Below, piece by piece: positions 32,811-41,875 of a stretch of 64,000 nucleotides of DNA. The notes beneath the pieces were generated by a model. It was given only the letters and a program-made list of their open reading frames with translations. It did no database searches and was not told the DNA's origin. How positions within the stretch are numbered: the stretch's first letter is position 1; each line of letters opens with the position of its first letter. Source of the DNA: Flagellimonas aequoris (lineage in GTDB: Bacteria; Bacteroidota; Bacteroidia; Flavobacteriales; Flavobacteriaceae); contig NZ_QXFJ01000031.1 in assembly GCF_003584165.1 (NCBI RefSeq), positions 28,019 through 92,018 of the forward strand, read 5' to 3'. The translations under genes were made by a program, and so were the position numbers.

Positions 32811-33509
32811 CTACTCAAAAGTGAAATTGATGAAAATACCCCTTGTCCGCATGGCATTGATGTTACCCGTCCAGGGACTGTTGGGGTCATTGTCGGGAAC
32901 AAGTTCGTTGGTCAACGCAAAAACTCCTCTTATGGAAGGTGTAAATTTGAAGTACTCGGTATAAAAATCGATTCCGAAACCCAGTTCGTAACCATACACG
33001 TTTTTCTTCATCCTGAACTCGCCACTGCTGTTATCGTCTAGACTATCTTCCTTGCTGCCTAAGTTGATCGCTGCATAGACCCCACCTTCAATAAAAGGTT
33101 TCCAGTTACCGATCCTACGGGTACTAGCTTTCAACAATAACGGAAAACGAATATAAGTGGACCGTACTTCGCGGATGGCATCGGCCTCTGTGGTAAATCC
33201 AGGGAAGCCTAAGGTTCGGGCCGTATAGAGCAAACCAGGTTCAAAACGGGTATCCAAAAATTCATTGATTCGAAGTTCCCCAATCAACCCCACATTAAAA
33301 CCAATACTTTTGTCCACCAGTACATCCCTGCCAATATCATTTTTGTATTCAAATTGAAAATCATATTGGTTCAAACCGAGGTAATAGCCCCAGTTCAAAA
33401 GTCGTTTGTCCTCATTCTGAAGATTGAGTATGGGTTCTTTGCCAAATTGCGCAATGGACTTTGGACCTGTCAATATCAAGAGCCCAAATAGGATGAGGAT
33501 GTTTTTCAT
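32811..33509 (-). CDS. porT: PorT-like outer-membrane beta-barrel protein
   Basis: A 232-residue protein with a signal peptide (about 1-21, ending SIAQ) and alternating beta strands ending RGIFINFTFE, the pattern of an eight-strand barrel. Strand and loop pattern (YYLGLNQYDFQFEYKND, FLDTRFEPGLLYTARTLGF, FRMKKNVYGYELGFGIDFYTEYFKF) agrees with PorT/SprT, needed for type IX secretion and gliding. The location just after ubiE is the usual one in Flavobacteriia. The ATG at 33509 is chosen because it gives the signal peptide; an upstream start at 33530 would overlap ubiE. Confidence 0.82.
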   Translation of the reverse strand: MKNILILFGLLILTGPKSIAQFGKEPILNLQNEDKRLLNWGYYLGLNQYDFQFEYKNDIGRDVLVDKSIGFNVGLIGELRINEFLDTRFEPGLLYTARTLGFPGFTTEADAIREVRSTYIRFPLLLKASTRRIGNWKPFIEGGVYAAINLGSKEDSLDDNSSGEFRMKKNVYGYELGFGIDFYTEYFKFTPSIRGVFALTNELVPDNDPNSPWTGNINAMRTRGIFINFTFE

Positions 33510-33513
33510 TAAT

Positions 33514-34242
33514 CTACTTTGTGGCGACATAGATGGTGGCTACACCCAATGTCTGGGGTTTGTTCTCTATTCCTATAAACCCAATTTTGTCCAAAATATT
33601 GTTGAAGGCCTTGCCATGTGGAAAAACTGATGCCGATTCACTCAAATATTGATAGGCCGATCGGTCCTTGGAAAAGATTTTACCTATGGTGGGCATGATG
33701 TATTTGGTGTAGATGCGATACCCTTGCTTGACGGGTGTTTTGGTCGGTACTGAGGTTTCCAGGATGAGCAGGTGACCGCCAGGCTTCAATACCCTTCGGA
33801 TTTCCTCTAGCCCCTTTTCCAGATTTTCAAAATTACGGACACCGAAGGCCACAGTCACGGCATCAAAAGTGTTGTCGTCAAAAGGAAGGTTTTCACTATC
33901 ACCAACGACCATTTCAATGGTATCCTGAAGATTTTTTTTGGAGACTTTTTCCTTTCCTACTTCCAGCATCCCAGGGGACAGGTCCAATCCTACAATCTGT
34001 TCCGCTCCCGTTTGTGACAAGGCAATGGCCAGATCGCCGGTTCCGGTTGCAATATCCAAGATGTTTTGGGGATGTTGTTCTTTTAAAAAGGCCACAATGC
34101 GTTTTCTCCATTTTACATCGGTACCGAAAGAAATTACCCTATTAAGACCATCGTAGCTGCCCGAAATGTTATCGAACATCTGTTTTACCTGTTCCTTCTT
34201 TCCAAGTTCCGATTCCTTGTAGGGCAATACTTTTTTAGACAT
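33514..34242 (-). CDS. ubiE: Demethylmenaquinone methyltransferase
   Basis: SAM-dependent C-methyltransferase for the last step of menaquinone synthesis (MenG/UbiE). The 242-residue protein has motif [43 protein letters not shown] and [12 protein letters not shown], and the family start [20 protein letters not shown]. Menaquinone is the expected electron acceptor for the hydrogenase, SQR and Nqr in this window. The ATG at 34242 is chosen over 34320 because homologues start MSKKxxPY. It is 4 bases upstream of porT. Confidence 0.95.
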   Translation of the reverse strand: MSKKVLPYKESELGKKEQVKQMFDNISGSYDGLNRVISFGTDVKWRKRIVAFLKEQHPQNILDIATGTGDLAIALSQTGAEQIVGLDLSPGMLEVGKEKVSKKNLQDTIEMVVGDSENLPFDDNTFDAVTVAFGVRNFENLEKGLEEIRRVLKPGGHLLILETSVPTKTPVKQGYRIYTKYIMPTIGKIFSKDRSAYQYLSESASVFPHGKAFNNILDKIGFIGIENKPQTLGVATIYVATK

Positions 34243-34258
34243 CTTTACAATTTGGTGG

Positions 34259-34266
34259 CAAATATA
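34259..34266 (-). promoter_or_regulatory. -7 element of the ubiE-porT promoter
   Basis: TATATTTG on the minus strand, exact consensus; the predicted start near 34254 leaves a leader of about 12 nt and supports the ATG at 34242. Confidence 0.6.
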
Positions 34267-34438
34267 CAACTTACCCATATGGGAGGCAGACAAAAATATT
34301 TGTGTAATTTTGCCCAGCAACTGGGGAATACATTCCGTATTTAGTTAAGAGTATGTCACTTAGACTGCGTTTACCATTCTATTATTCATTTGTGTCGTAC
34401 CAATTGGACTTAATTAGGAACTCATCTTATTTTATTCA

Positions 34439-35788
34439 ATGAAGATCATTATTGCTGGAGCTGGTGAAGTAGGGTTTCATTTGGCAAAACTATTGTCGTA
34501 TGAATCCCAGGATATAACGTTGATCGATACGGACAAGGAAAAATTGTCCTATGCCGATAACCATTTGGACATTCGGGTACTCCGAGGAGATGCTACTTCC
34601 ATACAGGTATTGAACGATGCCCAAGTGGATGGATCCGATCTTGTGATTGGGGTAACGGCTTCGGAGACTACGAACCTGACCCTCTGTTTATTGGCCAAGC
34701 AATTGGGCTGTAAAAGAACCATGGCTCGGATTTCGAACACCGAATTTATGGACAACCGTGAAACCATCAAGTTCGAGGAGCTGGGAATAGATGAACTAAT
34801 CTCGCCGGAACGATTGGCGGCCATGGAGATTCAACTTATGCTGAACCAGTCCGCTTTTAACGACACCTATGAGTTTGAAGGAGGTCTGTTGACCATGTTC
34901 GGGGTAATTCTTCCCAGAACAGCTCCTTTTGTGGGCAAAATGGTAAAAGAGGCTGCCCGTATTTTCCCTGAACTTCATTTTATGCCCATCGCCTTGCAGC
35001 GCATGGGAACCCAATATACCTTGATTCCCCGTGGGGATACCGTTTTTAAGGAAGGCGATCAGGTCTATTTCATCACTTCCGATAAAGGGGTGGAAGAGCT
35101 TTACAAGCTCACGGGAATGCAAAAGCAAGAGATTAAGAACGTGATGATCTTAGGAGGCAGTAAGGTCGGGTTTAAAACGGCCCGCGACCTCTGTGGCAAA
35201 AAATTCAATGTAAAATTGATTGAAAAGAGCAAGGAAAAGGCTTTTGATATAGCTGACGAACTGCCCCATGCGCTTGTCATCAATGGGGACGGTAGAAATG
35301 TGGAGCTGTTGGATGAGGAAAGTTTGGATTCCATGGATGCTTTTATTGCCGTGACAGGAAATTCAGAAACCAATATCATGTCCTGTCTGGTGGCCAAGAA
35401 CAAGAAAGTAAAAAAGACCATCGCCTTGGTGGAGAACATGGACTATTTTCAATTGTCACATTCCATTGGGGTAGATACCCTCATCAATAAAAAACTACTC
35501 GCAGCGAACAGCATTTTTAGGTATATCCGAAAAGGGGAGGTTTTGGCACTGACCCGTTTGAACAACCTCAATGCCGAAATTCTGGAATTTGAGGTGAAAG
35601 CCACATCCTTGGTGAACGGTGAGATCATTCGGGAGCTTAATTTCCCTAGGGAAGCGAGCATTGGCGGTGTCATCCGAAACGGTGAAGGTATTATCGCATT
35701 GGGAGATTTCAGGATCACAGAGGGGGACAAGGTTGTGGTATGTTGTCTGCCCAAAGCTATTCCGAAGATTGAAAAGCTGTTCCTGTAA
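34439..35788 (+). CDS. trkA: Trk potassium uptake system peripheral protein TrkA
   Basis: A 449-residue cytoplasmic regulator of K+ uptake. It has two RCK units in tandem: the first Rossmann motif is IIAGAGEVGFHLAKLL (2-17), followed by LRGDATS, and the second is MILGGSKVGFKTARDL (about 235-250) with NGDGRN. Each is followed by an RCK-C domain, for example VNGEIIRELNFPREASIGGVI. The stop overlaps the trkH start by one base (TAATG), so the two subunits are translationally coupled. The region upstream has a TAATTTTG element at 34305-34312 and a leader of about 120 nt. Confidence 0.96.
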   Translation: MKIIIAGAGEVGFHLAKLLSYESQDITLIDTDKEKLSYADNHLDIRVLRGDATSIQVLNDAQVDGSDLVIGVTASETTNLTLCLLAKQLGCKRTMARISNTEFMDNRETIKFEELGIDELISPERLAAMEIQLMLNQSAFNDTYEFEGGLLTMFGVILPRTAPFVGKMVKEAARIFPELHFMPIALQRMGTQYTLIPRGDTVFKEGDQVYFITSDKGVEELYKLTGMQKQEIKNVMILGGSKVGFKTARDLCGKKFNVKLIEKSKEKAFDIADELPHALVINGDGRNVELLDEESLDSMDAFIAVTGNSETNIMSCLVAKNKKVKKTIALVENMDYFQLSHSIGVDTLINKKLLAANSIFRYIRKGEVLALTRLNNLNAEILEFEVKATSLVNGEIIRELNFPREASIGGVIRNGEGIIALGDFRITEGDKVVVCCLPKAIPKIEKLFL

Positions 35789-37278
35789 TGAGATTGAATA
35801 TACGAATCATCATCCACATCATGGGGCTGTTGTTGTTGTGCAACGGTTCTTTCATGCTTTTAGCGGCCTTTGCCAGTGCCATGTACAAAGATGGTGCAAC
35901 CTTGGATATTTCGTTGGCGGCCATTGTGACCATGCTTTTTGGGATTATGGCCATGTTCTACACCAGAGGTCATAAAAAGGAGGTAAAACGCAAGGAAGGT
36001 TACATCGTGGTGACCTTTGGATGGATCATCATGTCCATTTCAGGCATGTTGCCTTATTTATTCTCCGGGTCCATTCCAAACATAACCGACGCTTTTTTTG
36101 AGACCATATCGGGCTATACCACAACAGGGGCGTCTATTTTGGATGATATTGAGGCTTTGCCAAAAGGGATATTGCTCTGGCGTAGCCTTACCCATTGGAT
36201 AGGAGGGATGGGGATCATTGTGTTGGCCATTGCCATATTGCCGCTTTTGGGGATTGGGGGCATGCAGCTGTTTGCTGCGGAAGCACCTGGTCCAGGAGGT
36301 GACAAGCTTCACCCTAGGATTACCGATACCGCAAAGCGCCTTTGGTTCATCTATTTTGGGTATACGGTGTTGGAGACCATTTTATTGAACGTTGCCGGGA
36401 TGTCCTTTTTTGATGCCATCAACCATTCCTTGGCCACTATGTCCACAGGAGGGTTCTCCACAAAAAATGCCAGTCTGGCCTATTGGAACAACGAACCGAT
36501 TATCCAATATATCGTGATTGTATTCATGTTTTTGGCAGGGAGTAACTTCGTACTCAGTTATTTTGCCTTGACTGGAAAGGTACAACGGATATTGAAGGAT
36601 GAAGAGTTTAAATATTACTTCGGTTTTGTGGTCGTTTTTTCCATTTTGGCCGCATTGGGTGTTTATTTTAAGGCCGATGTGCCCGTTTCTGATTTCCATC
36701 CCATGGTTTGGGGGAAAGCAGAAAGTGCGTTTAGGCACACTTTGTTCCAAGTGTTGACAGTGATTACCACCACGGGATTCGTTACTGCGGATTTTACCGG
36801 GTGGACCCATTTTTTAACGGTTTTCTTCTTCGGGCTGATGTTCCTTGGAGGCTCTGCAGGCTCCACGGCCGGGGGCATCAAGGTGATGCGACATATTTTG
36901 ATTATCAAGAACGGAATTTTGGAGTTCAAAAGAACCCTTCATCCCAATGCCATCATTCCTGTTCGTTATAACCAAAAAACGGTTACGGAACATATTGTCT
37001 ACAATGTGATCGCTTTCTTTGTACTGTACATGCTTTTGTTCATCATTGGCGCCTTGGTGCTTGGGTTTTTAGGATTGGATTTTGTCTCTGCGGTGGGAGG
37101 TTCCGCCTCGTCATTGGGTAACGTGGGTCCTGCCTTCGGTAGTTTGAACCCTGTCAGCAATTACAACAGTTTGCCCGATGCGGGGAAATGGTGGTGCGGT
37201 TTCTTGATGCTCTTAGGTCGATTGGAGTTGTTCACCGTTTTGATTGTCCTAACACCCTACTTCTGGAAAAAGACGTAA
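35788..37278 (+). CDS. trkH: Trk potassium uptake system membrane protein TrkH
   Basis: A 496-residue K+ transporter with 10-12 membrane helices. The selectivity loops are visible: ETISGYTTTGASIL, LATMSTGGFSTKNAS, VITTTGFVTADF and GGSASSLGNVGPAFG, each with the conserved Gly of the K+ filter. LGGSAGSTAGGIKVMRH is a conserved cytosolic-side segment. It is cotranscribed with trkA and followed by a hairpin terminator at 37284-37317. Confidence 0.96.
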   Translation: MRLNIRIIIHIMGLLLLCNGSFMLLAAFASAMYKDGATLDISLAAIVTMLFGIMAMFYTRGHKKEVKRKEGYIVVTFGWIIMSISGMLPYLFSGSIPNITDAFFETISGYTTTGASILDDIEALPKGILLWRSLTHWIGGMGIIVLAIAILPLLGIGGMQLFAAEAPGPGGDKLHPRITDTAKRLWFIYFGYTVLETILLNVAGMSFFDAINHSLATMSTGGFSTKNASLAYWNNEPIIQYIVIVFMFLAGSNFVLSYFALTGKVQRILKDEEFKYYFGFVVVFSILAALGVYFKADVPVSDFHPMVWGKAESAFRHTLFQVLTVITTTGFVTADFTGWTHFLTVFFFGLMFLGGSAGSTAGGIKVMRHILIIKNGILEFKRTLHPNAIIPVRYNQKTVTEHIVYNVIAFFVLYMLLFIIGALVLGFLGLDFVSAVGGSASSLGNVGPAFGSLNPVSNYNSLPDAGKWWCGFLMLLGRLELFTVLIVLTPYFWKKT

Positions 37279-37283
37279 AAGAA

Positions 37284-37317
37284 AAAACCTCCTGAAGTTT
37301 TCACAACAAGAGGTTTT
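37284..37317 (+). terminator. Terminator downstream of trkAH
   Basis: Arms AAAACCTC and GAGGTTTT with an 18-base loop, followed by a GGGTTTTTATT tract. Confidence 0.6.
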
Positions 37318-37347
37318 GGGTTTTTATTCTATTAATTTCGAGTCGTC

Positions 37348-37368
37348 ACCCTGAACTGGTTTCAGGGT
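37348..37368. repeat. REP-like palindrome ACCCTGAA-N5-TTCAGGGT
   Basis: Perfect 8-base arms around CTGGT, set in the sequence GTCACCCTGAACTGGTTTCA. This resembles a dispersed extragenic element found in many Bacteroidota genomes (from memory). It lies 14 bases beyond the aspartate aminotransferase stop and could also act in termination. Confidence 0.6.
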
Positions 37369-37382
37369 CTCATAAAAACTTT

Positions 37383-38567
37383 TTAAACCACGGCCTTGAT
37401 ACGGGCAATAGCCTCCCTCAATTCTTTTTCGGATGCAGCGTAGGAAATACGGATGCAATTCGGGTTACCAAAGGCTTCTCCGGTCACGGTGGCCACATTG
37501 GCATGCTCCAACAAATACAACGCAAAATCCTCTGCGCTGTTAATAGTGGCTCCTTTCAACGTTTTTCCGAAGAAGGATGAAATGTCTGGGAATACATAAA
37601 ATGCACCTTCCGGTACGTTTAGTTTAAATCCTTCGATTTCTCCCAGCAGATCCAAAACCAAATCCCTTCTTTTGTGGAACTCATCGATCATGAACTGGAT
37701 TTTGCTCAAAGGAGCGTCCAGCGCGGCGATAACGGCACGTTGGGCAATGGAGTTGGCGCCACTGGTCACCTGTCCTTGAAGTTTGGTACATCCCTTGGCG
37801 ATCCATTCCGGGGCACCGATGTACCCAATACGCCATCCGGTCATAGCAAAAGCTTTTGAAACACCATTAACGGTAACAGTGCGATCGTACATCCCCTCAA
37901 TTCCGGCAATGCTCACATGGCCACCTGCAAAGTTGATATGCTCATAGATTTCATCGGAAACCACATAAATATCTGGATGTTTTTTCAAAACTTCGGCAAG
38001 ACCTTCCAACTCTTCTTTACTGTAAACGGAACCGCTAGGGTTACAGGGAGAGCTGAACCACATCATACGCGTATTAGGTGTGATGGCCGCTTCCAATTGC
38101 TGCGGGGTCATTTTAAAATCCGTATCGATCCCGGTGGGAACTTCCACGGGAACACCTTCTGCCAATTTTACGATATCGCTGTAACTTACCCAATATGGGG
38201 CTGGTAGGATCACCTCATCACCTGGGTTCAGGACCACCATCGCTACATTGAACAACGATTGTTTGGCCCCTGTGGACACCACGATCTGGTTCAATCCATA
38301 ATCCAAACCATTATCTCGTTTGAACTTGCCAGAAATGGATTTTTTCAACTCGGCATACCCATCAACAGGGGTATAGCTGCTGTAATTTTCATCAATGGCC
38401 TGTTTGGCGGCCTCTTTAATAAAATCGGGGATGTTGAAGTCGGGTTCCCCCAAGCTCAAGCCGATAATATCTTTTCCCTCACTTCGTAGTTCACGAGCTT
38501 TGGCAGCCATGGCCAAAGTTGCTGACGTGGACATGTTCTTAATCCTGTCAGATAAATGGTTGCTCAT
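37383..38567 (-). CDS. PLP-dependent aminotransferase, aspartate type (class I)
   Basis: A 394-residue fold-type I aminotransferase. Motifs: LSLGEPDFNIPDFIKEAA, YTPVDGYAELKKSI, WFSSPCNPSGSVY (Asn for PLP), VVSDEIYEHI (Asp/Tyr for PLP), VNGVSKAFAMTGWRIGY with the Schiff-base Lys, and CIRISYAAS with the substrate Arg. It fits the Ib subgroup of aspartate aminotransferases. It follows the desaturase gene by 13 bases on the same strand, so cotranscription is likely. Confidence 0.93.
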   Translation of the reverse strand: MSNHLSDRIKNMSTSATLAMAAKARELRSEGKDIIGLSLGEPDFNIPDFIKEAAKQAIDENYSSYTPVDGYAELKKSISGKFKRDNGLDYGLNQIVVSTGAKQSLFNVAMVVLNPGDEVILPAPYWVSYSDIVKLAEGVPVEVPTGIDTDFKMTPQQLEAAITPNTRMMWFSSPCNPSGSVYSKEELEGLAEVLKKHPDIYVVSDEIYEHINFAGGHVSIAGIEGMYDRTVTVNGVSKAFAMTGWRIGYIGAPEWIAKGCTKLQGQVTSGANSIAQRAVIAALDAPLSKIQFMIDEFHKRRDLVLDLLGEIEGFKLNVPEGAFYVFPDISSFFGKTLKGATINSAEDFALYLLEHANVATVTGEAFGNPNCIRISYAASEKELREAIARIKAVV

Positions 38568-38580
38568 CGATTATGCTATT

Positions 38581-39684
38581 TTACTGGTATTGAAGTGCTG
38601 GGTTTTTGCCCAGTTCCTTCAAATGTTTGAAGTGCGAAATTATAGCTTTTCTGGTAGTTTTATACTCGTTGTAGGGCAAATTGAACTCCTTGGCAGTCTG
38701 TTTCACAATTTTGGAAATTTTTGTGTAATGTATATGACTGATATTGGGGAAGATATGGTGCTCTACCTGATGATTCAAACCTCCGGTGAACCAGTTCACG
38801 ATCTTGTTTTTCGTGCCAAAGTTCACGGTGGTGAATAATTGGTGGATGGCCCATGTATTTTTCATGTTTCCTTCGGCATCCGGTAGAGGTTGGTCCGCAT
38901 CGTCCACAATGTGGGCCAATTGGAAAACCACGCTCAAGATTACCCCGGCCACGTAGTGCATGATGAAGAAACCTAGCAATACCTGCCACCAAGCGATGTT
39001 GGCAAAAATCAAGGGCAATATGATCCAAACGGTCAAATAAATGACCTTGGTGATGACCAAGGTACTCCAGTTCATGACAGGGTTTGGCAATTTTCCATAG
39101 CTGAGGTTGCGCTTCATGTAGCGGTACATCTGTTGGAAATCTGTAGTAAGCGCCCAATTGAAAGTGAGCAACCCGTATAGGAAAATGGAATAATAGTGTT
39201 GGAATCTATGATGTTTGCGCCATTCTGCATGTTTGGAAAACCTCAAGATCCTTCCGGCTTCCATATCCTCATCATGCTCATGGATATTGGTATAGGTATG
39301 GTGCAATACGTTGTGCTGCACTTGCCAGTTATAGACATTCCCAGCTAAAATATAAATGCTGCTACCCATGATCTTGTTCACCCACTTTTTGTTGGAATAG
39401 GCCCCGTGGTTACCATCGTGCATCACGTTCATACCCACACCGGCCATGCCCACACCCATGGTGATGGAAAGCAACAAATAGGCCCAAAAGGGAAGGTGAA
39501 GGGTTAAAATTAAAAAATAAGGGGTCAGAAAAATGGCAAACATCACTATCGTTTTCAAGTGAAGTTTCCAGTTCCCGGTTTTTTTGAGATTGTTCTCGTT
39601 GAAGTATTCATTGACACGCTTGTTCAAAGTCCTAAAAAATTGTGCAGAATCCTTTCTTGAAAACCGGATGGTACTCGTATTCAT
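38581..39684 (-). CDS. Membrane fatty acid desaturase
   Basis: A 367-residue desaturase with four or more membrane helices and the three iron-binding histidine boxes: HDGNHGAYS, HNVLHHTYTNIHEHDED, and HQVEHHIFPNISHIHY. The last begins with Gln, which is typical of front-end (delta-5/delta-6-like) acyl-lipid desaturases. There is no fused cytochrome b5. It likely adjusts membrane lipid fluidity. A -7 element lies about 16 bases upstream. Confidence 0.92.
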   Translation of the reverse strand: MNTSTIRFSRKDSAQFFRTLNKRVNEYFNENNLKKTGNWKLHLKTIVMFAIFLTPYFLILTLHLPFWAYLLLSITMGVGMAGVGMNVMHDGNHGAYSNKKWVNKIMGSSIYILAGNVYNWQVQHNVLHHTYTNIHEHDEDMEAGRILRFSKHAEWRKHHRFQHYYSIFLYGLLTFNWALTTDFQQMYRYMKRNLSYGKLPNPVMNWSTLVITKVIYLTVWIILPLIFANIAWWQVLLGFFIMHYVAGVILSVVFQLAHIVDDADQPLPDAEGNMKNTWAIHQLFTTVNFGTKNKIVNWFTGGLNHQVEHHIFPNISHIHYTKISKIVKQTAKEFNLPYNEYKTTRKAIISHFKHLKELGKNPALQYQ

Positions 39685-39699
39685 AAAATAATTGTTTTT

Positions 39700-39707
39700 A
39701 CAAAAAT
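39700..39707 (-). promoter_or_regulatory. -7 element of the desaturase promoter
   Basis: TATTTTTG on the minus strand; predicted transcript start near 39695 and a leader of only about 11 nt. Confidence 0.5.
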
Positions 39708-39772
39708 AGCTTTTTTAATCCTATGAGATCAAAAGCCTTGTGTTAGAACGGTGTTAAGGTCTTTAAAAGTAT

Positions 39773-39780
39773 TAATTTTG
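39773..39780 (+). promoter_or_regulatory. -7 element of the rsmG promoter
   Basis: TAATTTTG, exact consensus; predicted transcript start near 39785, 16 bases before the rsmG ATG. Confidence 0.6.
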
Positions 39781-39800
39781 CTAAAAATAAGTTTGAGGGA

Positions 39801-40442
39801 ATGACTGCCGATCTCATCCAAAAATATTTTACTACGCTCACCGAGGACCAAGTGGCCCATTTTAAGGCTTTGGAGGGGCTTTATCAAGATTGGAACCAAA
39901 AGATCAACGTGGTTTCCAGAAAGGATATCGACGAACTTTATCTACGGCATGTGCTTCATTCCCTCGGAATTGCAAAAATCCAGACCTTTAACGAAGGAGC
40001 TGATATTCTTGATGTGGGAACAGGAGGCGGGTTTCCCGGTATTCCGTTGGCCATCTTGTTTCCGAACGTCAATTTCACCTTGGTGGATGCCATCGGTAAA
40101 AAGATTAAAGTGGTCCAAGAAGTTATCGATGGGTTACAACTTGAAAATGTGAAGGCTATTCATTCCCGTGTTGAGGAAATCCCTGGTCAATTTGATTTTA
40201 TTGTCAGTAGGGCGGTCGCCGCCATGCCTACCTTTGTACATTGGACCAAGGGCAAAGTAAAAAAGGATTCCGCTCATGAACGGAAAAATGGGATTCTTTA
40301 TTTAAAAGGTGGGGACCTGGAAGAAGAGTTGAAAGATTATACCACCGTCCAAATTTTTGACTTAAAGGAATATTTTGAGGAGGAATTTTTTGAGACCAAG
40401 AAGGTGGTGTACTTGCCGCAGAAATTTAAAGAACGTACTTAA
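39801..40442 (+). CDS. rsmG: 16S rRNA (guanine-N7)-methyltransferase RsmG
   Basis: Methylates G527 of 16S rRNA with SAM. The 213-residue protein has LYQDWNQKINVVSRKDIDELYLRHVLHSL at the N-terminus, the SAM motif ILDVGTGGGFPGIPLAILFP (about 72-91) and FIVSRAVAAMP. Length and motifs are normal. Its stop overlaps the end of a possible minus-strand micro-ORF. Confidence 0.96.
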   Translation: MTADLIQKYFTTLTEDQVAHFKALEGLYQDWNQKINVVSRKDIDELYLRHVLHSLGIAKIQTFNEGADILDVGTGGGFPGIPLAILFPNVNFTLVDAIGKKIKVVQEVIDGLQLENVKAIHSRVEEIPGQFDFIVSRAVAAMPTFVHWTKGKVKKDSAHERKNGILYLKGGDLEEELKDYTTVQIFDLKEYFEEEFFETKKVVYLPQKFKERT

Positions 40443-40561
40443 ATACTGTACATTCTTTTGTATACCAATCGACATTTACGCGCATAATCCTTTCCGAACT
40501 GCCAAAGACGGTTATATTTTTCAACCATTTTTTTCCACCAAACATGTATACCTGCGCTCAT
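40439..40561 (-). CDS. Possible 40-residue basic protein
   Basis: A short frame, MSAGIHVWWKKMVEKYNRLW then a basic tail ending RLVYKRMYSI, rich in Lys, Arg, Tyr and Trp. The gap 40443-40763 has no other gene. Its bias toward charged and aromatic residues is protein-like, but it is too short to judge and no clear promoter is seen. Low confidence. Confidence 0.28.
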   Translation of the reverse strand: MSAGIHVWWKKMVEKYNRLWQFGKDYARKCRLVYKRMYSI

Positions 40562-40763
40562 AACGAATTGATTTTATGATGTAAAACTAAATAGATTACA
40601 TTTAAGCAACAATTAATTAACGTTAAATTTACATAAAAAGTATGGAACGATTCAGGATGTATCTCTTTAAAATCCCATTTTAACCTTCTCCCAAAGTAAG
40701 TTTAGTAGTTTTTAGAACAGTATTAATGTGGGTTTTATTGTGGTCTGCTTCCGAGAAAAGGGG

Positions 40764-41801
40764 TCATAATTTCTTGTACAATGTCCCTTCTTTGGTAAGG
40801 GAGTACCCGATAACATTGCCAGATTGGTCTCTATGGAAGAAAACAGGCTCGTTTCCTGCATCGGAGAACACATCATCAACAATATGGAGCACAGGTGATT
40901 GCAATCCCTTGTTTTCGACCACCAAGTTTCCTTCTTTCCTATTATAAATCAATTGGACTTGGGAACTCCTTGGATGTTCATAGGCGCCCTCAAATGCGGT
41001 GTAAAAAGAAGCTGGTTCCGTTTGATTATATGGATTATCATCTGAAAGTATCAGCCCATTGCCCAAATTCCAGTTGTCATACTCCATGTAATAGGCCGTA
41101 CGTTTGGCCGCGTTCAGCCCTTGGAGTTTGGCCACCAGATGCAATGCGCCATCGATTCCTGCTGAAATTCCGGCCGTGGTGATCACGTTGCCATTATCTA
41201 CAAAACGAACATTTTTACGCACGTCCACTTTCGGATAATTGGCCTCCAGATCGGCAAGGGCATTATGGAAGGTGGTGGCCGTTTTGCCATCCAACACCCC
41301 GGCTTCCGCCAAAACAAAAGCCCCCGTACATACGGAAAAATGATATTGTACATCCTTTTGGCCCTGTACCCACTCAATAACATTTTTATTTTGCGAGGCT
41401 GCACCGGAATTTCCTCCAAAAAAGGCCAAAATATCAGCTTTAGGGGCATTTTCGATGCTGTAGTCGGGCACCACTTGCAATACCCCTTGCGATTTGATGG
41501 GTTCCTGTGTCGCCGAGACGGTGAAGACTTTGTACCCGGCATAGGTGAAGACCTCCATGGGGCCTGCAAAATCCAATACTTCGACCCCATTTTGTAGATA
41601 AAAGGCGATGGTCTTGGAATCTTCCTTTTTTACAAGGGGCATGTTGCAGTGCGAGCAAACCCCCGGAGCATAATGCTCGGCATCGTCACATGAGCTACCA
41701 CAAGGAGGACAGATGTATACCGTGTTTTGGGTTTCAGTGTTTTGGGCCATAGTAAGTAAGGATGTCAAACAAAGGGCGAGTAAATAGGAAAGCTTGTTCA
41801 T
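40764..41801 (-). CDS. Exported DJ-1/PfpI protein with metal-binding N-terminus
   Basis: A 345-residue exported protein with signal peptide (1-19, ending MAQ). Residues about 27-57 form a heavy-metal-binding-type domain (YICPPCGSSC, GVCSHCNMPLVKK) like those on periplasmic copper-efflux proteins. A DJ-1/PfpI domain follows (about 65-245), with nucleophile-elbow FSVCTGAFVLAEAGVLDG and FAGPMEVF. The last 100 residues are an unassigned beta-rich region. It is third in an operon behind a creatininase-family gene and a GlxA-type regulator containing the same DJ-1 domain, but a consensus -7 element also gives it its own promoter. Substrate unknown. Confidence 0.82.
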   Translation of the reverse strand: MNKLSYLLALCLTSLLTMAQNTETQNTVYICPPCGSSCDDAEHYAPGVCSHCNMPLVKKEDSKTIAFYLQNGVEVLDFAGPMEVFTYAGYKVFTVSATQEPIKSQGVLQVVPDYSIENAPKADILAFFGGNSGAASQNKNVIEWVQGQKDVQYHFSVCTGAFVLAEAGVLDGKTATTFHNALADLEANYPKVDVRKNVRFVDNGNVITTAGISAGIDGALHLVAKLQGLNAAKRTAYYMEYDNWNLGNGLILSDDNPYNQTEPASFYTAFEGAYEHPRSSQVQLIYNRKEGNLVVENKGLQSPVLHIVDDVFSDAGNEPVFFHRDQSGNVIGYSLTKEGTLYKKL

Positions 41802-41817
41802 TTTCTGATGATATGTT

Positions 41818-41825
41818 CAAAAGTA
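41818..41825 (-). promoter_or_regulatory. -7 element upstream of the exported DJ-1 gene
   Basis: TACTTTTG on the minus strand; predicted transcript start near 41813, 12 bases before the ATG. Confidence 0.5.
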
Positions 41826-41875
41826 CGTTAGGGGAAAGCATGGCGAAAGGACAACCATCCGCAGTATTGGGCCAA

